Shown here one piece after another: positions 57,585 to 64,000 of a DNA stretch of 64,000 nucleotides. This stretch comes from Actinomycetota bacterium. Lineage in GTDB: Bacteria > Actinomycetota > Aquicultoria > UBA3085 > Oleimmundimicrobiaceae. Under the pieces are notes generated by a model. That model was not told the origin of the DNA and made no database searches. It saw only the letters and a program-made list of their open reading frames with translations. The translations under genes were made by a program, and so were the position numbers. Where the stretch lies: NCBI GenBank assembly GCA_030017835.1, contig JASEGU010000001.1, positions 88,341 through 152,340 of the forward strand, read 5' to 3'. Each line of letters opens with the position of its first letter. Positions within the stretch are counted from its first letter, which is position 1.

Positions 57585-58469
57585 ATGGAGAGAGAGATAG
57601 AGGTTTTTTTGAAGTATTTAGCCATCGAGCGGAATATGTCGAAGCATACCATAAAGGCCTATCGCTCCGATCTTCATCAATTTGCTTCATTTGCTCAAAG
57701 GGCCGGACATGATTCTCCCGAAGTAATAGCCTACAGAGACTTAAGGAGCTACCTCTCATACCTTAACACCCTGGGCTATACCCGACGAAGCATTTCAAGA
57801 AAGCTTACTTCGATACGCTCATTCTTCTCTTATCTCCAAAAGGAGTCGCTGCTTTGCGCTAACCCGGCTACCTTGCTCTCCTTTCCAAAGATAGAAAGAC
57901 GCCTTCCCAAGAGTCTTAGCTTAGACCTGGTAAATAAGCTGCTCTCAGCCCCCGACAGCAAGGATGATCTTGGAATTCGTGATGGCGCCTTGCTTGAAAT
58001 CATCTATGGGAGCGGAATCCGGGTTTCAGAAGCCGTTGGTCTCAATCTTTCCGATGTCGATCAGTCTGCGCAGGAGATAAGGGTACTTGGTAAGGGTTCA
58101 AAGGAACGGATATTGCCCTTACATCCCGAGGCTCTGAGGAAGTTAAGAGTATACGTAGAAACGGCGAGAAAACGCCTTTTGGAGAGCGATACCGACGCTC
58201 TCTTTTTAAATGCGCGTGGTGGGCGACTCACCGACGGGTCGGTTAGAAGGATGGTCAAAAAATATATCGATCGGCTTGGGATCGAGATGGATATAACCCC
58301 CCACGTCTTGCGGCATGCCTTTGCGACCCATCTCTTGGAAGCCGGGGCAGACCTTAGGTCCATCCAAGAACTATTGGGCCACGTTGATTTATCCTCGACC
58401 CAAATCTATACTCAACTAAGTAAAGCAAAGCTGAAGGAGATCTACTCCAGAGCTCATCCCCGGGCTTGA
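57585..58469 (+). CDS. xerC: Site-specific tyrosine recombinase XerC/XerD
   Basis: Xer recombinases resolve chromosome dimers at dif. The 294-residue protein has the N-terminal SAM-like core-binding domain and a complete catalytic set: R146, K170, H240, R243, H266 and nucleophile Y275. The gene order dprA-xerC-whiG supports the housekeeping recombinase and not an integrase; no att-like repeats are seen beside it. XerC versus XerD cannot be told by eye. Confidence 0.92.
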   Translation: MEREIEVFLKYLAIERNMSKHTIKAYRSDLHQFASFAQRAGHDSPEVIAYRDLRSYLSYLNTLGYTRRSISRKLTSIRSFFSYLQKESLLCANPATLLSFPKIERRLPKSLSLDLVNKLLSAPDSKDDLGIRDGALLEIIYGSGIRVSEAVGLNLSDVDQSAQEIRVLGKGSKERILPLHPEALRKLRVYVETARKRLLESDTDALFLNARGGRLTDGSVRRMVKKYIDRLGIEMDITPHVLRHAFATHLLEAGADLRSIQELLGHVDLSSTQIYTQLSKAKLKEIYSRAHPRA

Positions 58470-58484
58470 TCAAAAGGAGCAAAA

Positions 58485-59264
58485 TTGGATGATAAAGACG
58501 CCTTAGCGGCGAGGCTTTGGAAGGATTATGCCAGGGAAAAGAGAAGGGTAGTGCGGGATGAGCTGATATTAAACTACGCACCCCTGGTAAAATACGTGGC
58601 CGGCCGAATCTCGGCCGGCCTTCCAAACAATATCGAGCGGGGCGACCTTGTCAGTTACGGCATGTTCGGCCTGATCGATGCCATAGATAAGTTCGATACC
58701 TCAAAGAATATAAAATTTGAGACCTACGCTATATCGAGAATTAGAGGGGCCATAATCGATGAACTTAGGTCGATCGATTGGGTTCCAAGGTCGGTCAGAA
58801 GGAAGGAGCGCGAACTCGAGCGATCCTACGTCGAACTGGAAGCGAAGTATAAACGGGCTCCGACCGACGCAGAGCTTGCTGAAAAACTAGAGATCTCGAT
58901 CGAAGAACTCCATGCTCTATACAATCAATTGAGCTATACGACGACGGTCGCCTTAGAGGAGTTCTGGCACACGGGTGGGGGCAAGGATGATCAGGTAAGC
59001 CTGATCGATACCATCAAGGATACACACGGACCAGAACCTCTCAAAGAGTTCGAAGTAGAAGAGGTCAAAAGGACTCTGGCCAAGAAAATAGAGGATCTAC
59101 CCAAGAGGGAGAAGATGATAATCGCCCTTTACTACTATGAGGGGCTGACCTTAAAAGAGATAGGCCAGGTACTCGGGGTGACAGAGTCAAGGGTATCTCA
59201 GCTTCACACCAAGGCGGTCTTGCGCCTCAAAGCGCACGCCAAGGATTCTCTCTCATTGCTATAA
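58485..59264 (+). CDS. whiG: WhiG/FliA-type RNA polymerase sigma factor
   Basis: A 259-residue group 3 sigma-70 factor with region 2 (E-R-G-D-L-V-S-Y-G-M-F-G-L-I-D-A-I-D-K-F-D, then F-E-T-Y-A-I-S-R-I-R-G-A-I-I-D-E-L-R), region 3 (P-T-D-A-E-L-A-E-K-L) and region 4 (G-L-T-L-K-E-I-G-Q-V-L-G-V-T-E-S-R-V-S-Q-L-H). The R-S-x-D-W-V-P-R-S-V-R line is the FliA/WhiG hallmark. In Streptomyces WhiG starts sporulation; in many other bacteria this class controls motility. The RsiG-like protein at 17880-18128 is its probable c-di-GMP-dependent inhibitor. TTG start. Confidence 0.94.
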   Translation: MDDKDALAARLWKDYAREKRRVVRDELILNYAPLVKYVAGRISAGLPNNIERGDLVSYGMFGLIDAIDKFDTSKNIKFETYAISRIRGAIIDELRSIDWVPRSVRRKERELERSYVELEAKYKRAPTDAELAEKLEISIEELHALYNQLSYTTTVALEEFWHTGGGKDDQVSLIDTIKDTHGPEPLKEFEVEEVKRTLAKKIEDLPKREKMIIALYYYEGLTLKEIGQVLGVTESRVSQLHTKAVLRLKAHAKDSLSLL

Positions 59265-59292
59265 TCTAAAGACCTGCCCCAAGAACTTGAAG

Positions 59293-59322
59293 TTTGCCAT
59301 CATGGGAGAAGTTTGTGGCAAA
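59293..59322 (+). repeat. Inverted repeat in the metK leader
   Basis: TTTGCCA (59293-59299) and TGGCAAA (59316-59322) are perfect 7-base inverted arms 16 bases apart in the 124-base gap before metK. It could be a protein-binding site or a leader hairpin. No SAM riboswitch motif is visible. Confidence 0.4.
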
Positions 59323-59388
59323 GTATGCCGATTAATCGTTCAAGAAAGATTTTTCATGCCCGCTTAAGGGCTAAGGGAGGGAAAAGAT

Positions 59389-60591
59389 TTGAAAAAGAAG
59401 AAGATGCTCTTTACTTCCGAGTCTGTGACGGAAGGTCACCCCGACAAGGTGGCCGATCAAATCTCCGACGCCATACTCGATTCAATGCTGATAAAGGATC
59501 CGATGGCCAGGGTGGCCTGTGAGGTCTTTTTGGTGACCGGTCTTGCCATAATTGGCGGAGAGATAACCACCAGCACCTATGTTGAGATACCAGAGATAGT
59601 CAGAAAAACGATAAGGGATATCGGATACACCAGGGCAAAATATGGCTTCGACGGCGATACTTGCGGCGTTTTGACATCGATCGATCCACAGTCTCCAGAT
59701 ATAGCTCAGGGAGTGGATAGAGCTCTAGAGAGCCGGTGCGGGGCAAATAAGGAGGATGAGTATGCAGCAATGGGAGCCGGCGACCAAGGCATGATGGTCG
59801 GATATGCCTGCACCGAGACCGACGTTCTAATGCCTATGCCGATCATGTTGGCGCATGGCTTGGCTAAAGAGGTGGCCAGAGTCAGAAAAGAGAGGATTAT
59901 TCCTTATCTCAGGCCGGATGGTAAGACGCAGGTCACTTTGGAATACGAGGGCGACAAACCGGTTAGAGTCGAGACGATTGTCATCTCGGCCCAACACAAA
60001 GAGGACGTAGACATAAAGAAAACCATGACCCCCGATCTAATCGAGCATGTGATCAAGCCCATAATTCCACTCCACCTCATCGACTACAAGAAGGTCAACA
60101 TCCTGGTAAATCCGACCGGTAAATTCGTGCGGGGCGGGCCCTTGGCCGACACCGGTCTTACGGGGCGTAAGATAATCGTTGACACCTACGGGGGAGCGGC
60201 CAGGACCGGTGGCGGTTGCTTCTCGGGCAAGGACCCGACCAAAGTCGATCGGTCGGCCCATTATGCTGCGAGATACGTGGCAAAAAACGTTGTGGCTGCC
60301 GGACTGGCCGATAGGTGCGAGGTTCAATTCGCATACGCCATTGGTGTCGCCTGTCCGGTATCAATAATGGTCGAATGCTTCGGTACAGAAAAGATAGATC
60401 CCGCTAAGGTCGAAAGGATCGTGGAGACCTGCTTCGACCTACGACCCGCGGCAATAATTGATAAGCTTGACCTTAGAAGACCAATCTATAAGAAGACGGC
60501 TGCTTACGGTCATTTCGGACGGGAAGATGCCGACTTTACCTGGGAACGAACGGATATGGTCGAAAAGATCAAAAAAGAGGCAGGCATTTAA
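59389..60591 (+). CDS. metK: S-adenosylmethionine synthetase
   Basis: MetK makes SAM from methionine and ATP. The 400-residue protein has the canonical [18 protein letters not shown], the [12 protein letters not shown] hexapeptide region and the [16 protein letters not shown]-loop-like motif. TTG start with GGGAGGG. Downstream genes recycle the SAM by-product methylthioadenosine. Confidence 0.97.
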   Translation: MKKKKMLFTSESVTEGHPDKVADQISDAILDSMLIKDPMARVACEVFLVTGLAIIGGEITTSTYVEIPEIVRKTIRDIGYTRAKYGFDGDTCGVLTSIDPQSPDIAQGVDRALESRCGANKEDEYAAMGAGDQGMMVGYACTETDVLMPMPIMLAHGLAKEVARVRKERIIPYLRPDGKTQVTLEYEGDKPVRVETIVISAQHKEDVDIKKTMTPDLIEHVIKPIIPLHLIDYKKVNILVNPTGKFVRGGPLADTGLTGRKIIVDTYGGAARTGGGCFSGKDPTKVDRSAHYAARYVAKNVVAAGLADRCEVQFAYAIGVACPVSIMVECFGTEKIDPAKVERIVETCFDLRPAAIIDKLDLRRPIYKKTAAYGHFGREDADFTWERTDMVEKIKKEAGI

Positions 60592-60608
60592 GTCGACCTC
60601 TATAAGCC

Positions 60609-60637
60609 TTGACGTATATTTGTCATCTATCTATATT
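60609..60637 (+). promoter_or_regulatory. Promoter for the winged-helix/mtnP operon
   Basis: TTGACG (60609-60614), exactly 17 bases, TATATT (60632-60637), each 5 of 6 to consensus. Start near 60644, about 20 bases before the GTG. Confidence 0.75.
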
Positions 60638-60663
60638 TAGCTTAACGGGATAGGAGGCTTAAG

Positions 60664-61047
60664 GTGAAAATTTATGAAGAGGTCTTTGGCTCGAAGGCCA
60701 GATCGAAACTCCTCGAGACTATCTTTGCGCATCCCGAAACCGGGTATTATGGAAGGCTGATTCAGCGGGCGACCGGCCTGGACCATAAGGCGGTCTGGAC
60801 CGAGCTCAAGTTCTTGGAAGAGATAGGGATCATCGAATCGGAATTGGACGGCAGGTTGAAGAGGTATAGACTGCGCCAATTCGACGGGCTCGAAGATCTC
60901 TCTAACTTTGTTTTGAAGAATGCAGGCAAGCTAAAAGAGATCGAAAAAACGACAAAGCTTAAGTCAAAGTCGTCGCCGAAGGCTAAGGACAAGTATAGAA
61001 AGTCCCTCTTTGAGGCTCAGCAGCTCATGCTTGAGCTGGACAGTTAA
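60664..61047 (+). CDS. Small winged-helix transcriptional regulator
   Basis: A 127-residue protein. The first about 80 residues have the ArsR-like winged-helix pattern: S-K-A-R-S-K-L-L-E-T-I-F-A-H-P, Y-Y-G-R-L-I-Q-R-A-T-G-L-D-H-K-A-V-W-T-E-L-K-F-L-E-E (split recognition helix), then the wing E-S-E-L-D-G-R-L-K-R-Y-R-L. The C-terminal part is a lysine-rich helix. No metal-binding cysteines. It probably regulates its own operon with the MTA phosphorylase, but the ligand is unknown. GTG start with ATAGGAGG. Confidence 0.8.
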   Translation: MKIYEEVFGSKARSKLLETIFAHPETGYYGRLIQRATGLDHKAVWTELKFLEEIGIIESELDGRLKRYRLRQFDGLEDLSNFVLKNAGKLKEIEKTTKLKSKSSPKAKDKYRKSLFEAQQLMLELDS

Positions 61048-61061
61048 TCTAAAGGAAGATG

Positions 61062-61853
61062 ATGAAGAGATTTGGAATAATTGGCGGAAGCGGTCTGTAT
61101 GATATACCAGGCCTAGATGGCCTTAAGGATGATAATCTGGTGACGCCCCATGGCAAGGTCTTATATGCCATGGGGCGTCATGCTGATAGGGAGGTCATAT
61201 TCATACCAAGACATGGCCGTCACCACGACACGCCACCCCACTTGATAAATTATAAAGCCAACATCATGGCCTTCAAGTTGCTCGGCGTCGAAGCCGTTCT
61301 TGCGACCGCCGCCTCGGGCAGCCTAAATCTTGAGATGGAAGTGGGCGATTTCGTCCTACTCGATCAGTTTATTGATTTTACCAAAAACAGGGAAGAGAGC
61401 TTCTTCAATCGGGAGGGATCCGCCGTTCACATCGATCTTAGCCACCCCTATTGTCCATCACTTAGAGGGCTTATGCTCACAACCGCAAAGGAGTTGGGCG
61501 TCACAATTCATCCAAAAGCCACCTACATATGTACCGAGGGACCTCGCTTTGAGACGGTGGCAGAGATTAATGGATTTAAGGTTTTGGGCGGCGATCTGGT
61601 CGGGATGACAAATTATCCTGAAGTTGCTCTGGCCCGAGAGGCCGAGATTTGCTATGCGACCGTGGCAGTCGTCACGAACATGGCGGCTGGTATTTCAATG
61701 GATAGCCCATCATCAAGTGAGGTATCAAGCGCAATGGCCGCCTCCATTGAGCATCTTTTGGGGCTGCTTCTAAAGACCGTCGAAAAGGTGGAGGGGATAA
61801 ACGACTGCGATTGCAGGAAAGCTTTGAGTGGCTCTAAGATGCGGGCTGTCTGA
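61062..61853 (+). CDS. mtnP: S-methyl-5'-thioadenosine/thioinosine phosphorylase
   Basis: This purine nucleoside phosphorylase splits methylthioadenosine (or methylthioinosine) with phosphate. The 263-residue protein shows I-G-G-S-G-L-Y at the start, R-H-G-R-H-H-x-x-P-P-H, A-T-A-A-S-G-S-L, C-T-E-G-P-R-F-E-T and G-M-T-N-Y-P-E-V-A-L-A-R-E. I prefer ATG 61062 over the adjacent ATG 61059 because AAAGGAA is otherwise too close. The next gene, convergent and overlapping by 20 bases, encodes an MTA/SAH deaminase. Deamination first, then cleavage of methylthioinosine, is therefore possible. A striking 15-base inverted repeat lies in codons 27-40. Confidence 0.93.
   Translation: MKRFGIIGGSGLYDIPGLDGLKDDNLVTPHGKVLYAMGRHADREVIFIPRHGRHHDTPPHLINYKANIMAFKLLGVEAVLATAASGSLNLEMEVGDFVLLDQFIDFTKNREESFFNREGSAVHIDLSHPYCPSLRGLMLTTAKELGVTIHPKATYICTEGPRFETVAEINGFKVLGGDLVGMTNYPEVALAREAEICYATVAVVTNMAAGISMDSPSSSEVSSAMAASIEHLLGLLLKTVEKVEGINDCDCRKALSGSKMRAV
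61141..61180 (+). repeat. Perfect 15-base inverted repeat inside mtnP
   Basis: TGACGCCCCATGGCA (61141-61155) and its exact reverse complement (61166-61180) flank a 10-base loop within the first 120 bases of mtnP. The arms are GC-rich, so the mRNA would fold stably close to the start codon. Coding constraint alone does not explain a perfect match. Confidence 0.9.
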
Positions 61854-63159
61854 TCATTTTTGCAAAACTTTTAGCCTGGCTTAGCACTTCCTCGTGGTCG
61901 TCGACTAAGAGTTGATAGTCTTCGTAGACGATCTCTCCATCGACCATTACCGTTTTGACGTCCGATCCCTTGGCCGAGTAGACAAGCTGAGAATGGATAT
62001 CGTATATCGGCTGCATGTGAGGCTTATCAGTGTCTACCAGGATTATGTCGGCCCTTTTGCCGGCCTCCAGGGAACCAAGCTTATCTGCAAGGCTCAAGAC
62101 CTCAGCTCCACCCAAGGTTGCCATGTAGAGCGCCTCTTTGGCGCTGACCGCTGTCGGATCATTTCTTGATATCTTATGTAGCCTTGCAGCCGTCTCCATC
62201 TCACCAAAGACATCCAGATCGTTGTTGCTGGCAGCTCCATCTGTACCTAGACCGATCTTGATTTTGGCATTAATGAGGTCGGGCACCGGACAAATTCCAG
62301 TTGCAAGCTTCATATTACTCTGAGGATTGTGGGCGATTCCGACTCCGGTCTCCTTCAGGATTTCAATGTCTCCATCAAAAAGCCAATTTACGTGGGCGGC
62401 AATGGTCTTTTTGCCTAGGACGCCGAGGCTATTTAAGTAAGATACGGGGCTCATGTTCTTTTCTGCAAAAATCTTTTCGCTCTCCCACTTCTCCTCAGAG
62501 AGGTGAATCTGGATGGGTTTATCGTACTCCTTAGCGAGCTCTGCCGCCTCCCTCAAGACGCCTTCGGAACAGGTATAAAGTGAGTGAGGTGATATTGCCA
62601 CCTCGATCTTATCATCTCCCTTTAAGAGTTCGATCAGCTTTCTGGTCCGGTCAAAACCCTCCTTGGGCGACTTGCTGACCGGCGTTGGAAAATCGAGAAG
62701 TGGAACGCCGAGCATTGCCTTAAGCCTAAATTTTGAGATCGCCTCTATTGAATGCTCAGGCAAGAAATACATATCGCAAAATAGAGTGGTGCCGCTTCTG
62801 ACCATCTCGTAGAGAGCGAGCCTGGTAGCCGCCTCGATAAAGGCCGGACTGACGAACTTGGCCTCGGCTGGCCAGATGTGATTTTCGAGCCACTCCTTGA
62901 GCGGAAGATCGTCGGCAAGACCCCTTAAAAATACCATGGCTGCATGGGTATGGGCATTTACCAATCCGGGCATTGCAACCAGCCCTTTGGCGTCGATTAT
63001 CCGGCCCGCCGAGTAGGCACCATCAATCTCTTGGCTTGTTGAGACGGCAACTATCCTGCCCTGATCCACGGCGATCCCGCCATCGACAAAAGTCGAAAAT
63101 TTGGAATCAACGGTCACCACGTATGAATTTTTGATGATCAAGTCTATAGTTTTCTTCAA
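61834..63159 (-). CDS. mtaD: 5-methylthioadenosine/S-adenosylhomocysteine deaminase
   Basis: A 441-residue amidohydrolase that deaminates MTA to methylthioinosine and SAH to S-inosylhomocysteine. Metal motifs are present: H-T-H in N-A-H-T-H-A-A-M near residue 70, I-H-L-S-E near 215-220, A-A-H-V-N-W near 255 and G-L-G-T-D-G-A-A-S-N with the catalytic Asp near 310. ATG at 63159 lies eight bases after the end of the RlpA-like gene, so the two form an operon. The 3' end overlaps that of mtnP by 20 bases. Confidence 0.94.
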   Translation of the reverse strand: MKKTIDLIIKNSYVVTVDSKFSTFVDGGIAVDQGRIVAVSTSQEIDGAYSAGRIIDAKGLVAMPGLVNAHTHAAMVFLRGLADDLPLKEWLENHIWPAEAKFVSPAFIEAATRLALYEMVRSGTTLFCDMYFLPEHSIEAISKFRLKAMLGVPLLDFPTPVSKSPKEGFDRTRKLIELLKGDDKIEVAISPHSLYTCSEGVLREAAELAKEYDKPIQIHLSEEKWESEKIFAEKNMSPVSYLNSLGVLGKKTIAAHVNWLFDGDIEILKETGVGIAHNPQSNMKLATGICPVPDLINAKIKIGLGTDGAASNNDLDVFGEMETAARLHKISRNDPTAVSAKEALYMATLGGAEVLSLADKLGSLEAGKRADIILVDTDKPHMQPIYDIHSQLVYSAKGSDVKTVMVDGEIVYEDYQLLVDDHEEVLSQAKSFAKMIRQPAS

Positions 63160-63167
63160 AAGGCGCC

Positions 63168-63992
63168 TTACTTTCCGAGGTTTTCCAGGCTGACGTAACA
63201 GAGTCCCCGGCTGGTTGGAAAGATTTGAGTGAAAGCTACCTTGGACAGGTCGATTACGCGTCCCTTGACATAAGGACCGCGATCAATTATTTTGACGGTC
63301 ACCTGCTTGCCGTTCATTAGATTGGTCACACGGACGTAAGTGCCTTTGGGCAGGGTCTTATGAGCGGCGGTGTTGCCTCGAATAAGATCATACCAACTGG
63401 CCCAACCTCTTTCGAATTCGGTTCCCGTAAGAGGGATTGTAGAATTATTATTTGGGTTATTGACCTTAGGGAGCAAGGTCGCTTCTTCCTTACCGATCTC
63501 CCTTTCTATCGACCGCTTGGTCTCGTTGACTCTTGAGATTATCGTCTGCTGGCTACGGAGAGAATCCTCCATATCCTTTAGCTCTTTCTCCACCTCAAGC
63601 TGTGTCTCCTGAAGGGTGGAGATGATATCGGCGTCTCTTTGAGATCCCCGCTCGAGAGCAAAGAGGTAATAGGTCAGCTCGTGAATGTCTTCGCTATCGA
63701 AGAGGAAGAAGGCTAGCAAGAAGACATCCTGCTTATATAGTTCAACTACCCGCTCATTTAAGTTCTCCATCGAGTTTCCCAGTTTTGTCTCGGCCTCTTT
63801 CAGCTTGGCTTTATTCCGGTTGACCTTGGACTGATAATAGTTCAGCTTATCGTTGGCATTGTTTAATTCGGCGATGGTCTTAGCCAGGTCAATCCGCTTT
63901 CTGTTTAGTGAGTTGTCGGTTACGGCCGGGGCGGCGGCAACAAGCATTGGCAGATTAAGGGTGGCGAAGAGAAGCATGAGATAAATAACCAT
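63168..63992 (-). CDS. Coiled-coil RlpA-like septal ring protein (5' end may lie beyond the window)
   Basis: An exported protein of at least 274 residues. A hydrophobic export segment (about 2-20) is followed by a long coiled coil (about 28-170) and a C-terminal double-psi beta-barrel (about 195-274) with G-W-A-S-W-Y, A-A-H-K-T-L-P-K-G-T, V-R-V-T-N-L and D-R-G-P-Y...R-V-I-D-L-S. RlpA-type proteins act on or bind peptidoglycan at division sites. The apparent ATG at 63992 gives a signal peptide with no basic residues, and the frame stays open upstream (an in-frame Lys codon precedes the ATG), so the true start is probably outside the window. The coiled coil resembles that of the M23 protein at 22117. 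Confidence 0.85.
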   Translation of the reverse strand: MVIYLMLLFATLNLPMLVAAAPAVTDNSLNRKRIDLAKTIAELNNANDKLNYYQSKVNRNKAKLKEAETKLGNSMENLNERVVELYKQDVFLLAFFLFDSEDIHELTYYLFALERGSQRDADIISTLQETQLEVEKELKDMEDSLRSQQTIISRVNETKRSIEREIGKEEATLLPKVNNPNNNSTIPLTGTEFERGWASWYDLIRGNTAAHKTLPKGTYVRVTNLMNGKQVTVKIIDRGPYVKGRVIDLSKVAFTQIFPTSRGLCYVSLENLGK

Positions 63993-64000
63993 TTTGATGT

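Noticed and set aside
57585-58469. Tyrosine recombinase as a sign of an integrated element
   Set aside because: It lies in the conserved dprA-xerC-whiG order; no direct repeats, tRNA gene or phage genes are nearby.
59265-59388. SAM riboswitch before metK
   Set aside because: None of the conserved SAM-I blocks is visible; only a 7-base inverted repeat is present.

Overview
This 64 kb window looks like an ordinary chromosomal segment of a deep-branching, probably anaerobic member of the Actinomycetota. The taxonomic hint comes from gene order, not from a database search. Four blocks are typical of that phylum: DUF881 / small basic protein / DUF881 with a VanW protein; RsiG-like / FHA / MerR; coaD / SepIVA-like / yceD / rpmF; and ffh-rpsP-khpA-rimM-trmD-rplS-rnhB-yraN-comM-dprA-xerC-whiG. 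Nearly all genes lie on the + strand in tight operons with many 1-4 base overlaps. Start codons are very often TTG. I saw no tRNA, rRNA, CRISPR array, insertion sequence or prophage.

Layout: 1-4.7 kb, a cell-surface operon (two membrane-anchored DUF916-like proteins around a 1069-residue secreted protein). 4.8-6.1 kb, an unrecognised 410-residue protein with its own promoter. 6.4-11.8 kb, CorA, PgsA, a sugar nucleotidyltransferase with a degenerate phosphomannomutase half, and an intact phosphomannomutase. 11.9-15.5 kb, DUF881-Sbp-DUF881-VanW. 15.5-16.5 kb, a broken phenylacetate-CoA ligase gene next to its intact ACT-domain partner. 16.6-20.4 kb, a D,D-carboxypeptidase, RsiG-like protein, FHA protein, MerR regulator, nuclease-like protein and Hpt. 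20.4-23.1 kb, a divergent Na/Pi cotransporter and an M23 peptidase. 23.1-27.8 kb, a TPP-riboswitch-controlled thiamine operon (thiE, thi4, thiC, thiL, thiD) ending in a bidirectional terminator. 27.9-34.7 kb, rpmB, Asp23, the fatty-acid kinase pair FakA/FakB, recG, rsmD, coaD and a SepIVA-like protein.

34.8-45 kb is a lipid block: yceD, rpmF, plsX, fabH, then an acyl-CoA dehydrogenase / EtfB / ferredoxin / EtfA module, then fabD, fabG, acpP, fabK and fabF. It is followed by rnc, smc, ftsY and, from a strong promoter, the ffh to rplS ribosome/SRP operon. From rnhB to the WhiG/FliA-type sigma factor are DNA-processing genes. The right end holds metK, a small winged-helix protein, an MTA/MTI phosphorylase, and on the minus strand an MTA/SAH deaminase and a coiled-coil RlpA-like protein cut by or close to the window edge.

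How it works together: the thiamine genes make TPP through the Thi4 thiazole route. FakA/FakB, PlsX and the fab genes link fatty acid uptake and synthesis to phospholipid formation, with PgsA downstream. MetK, the MTA phosphorylase, the MTA deaminase and Hpt could form an S-adenosylmethionine to hypoxanthine to IMP salvage path. The RsiG-like protein and the WhiG-type sigma factor are likely partners in a cyclic-di-GMP-controlled sigma switch. The points most worth a second look are that pair, the electron-transfer module inside the fatty-acid cluster, the paaK pseudogene, the nested domain in the surface protein, the TPP riboswitch expression platform, and two unexplained strong hairpins (53.9 kb and 61.1 kb).
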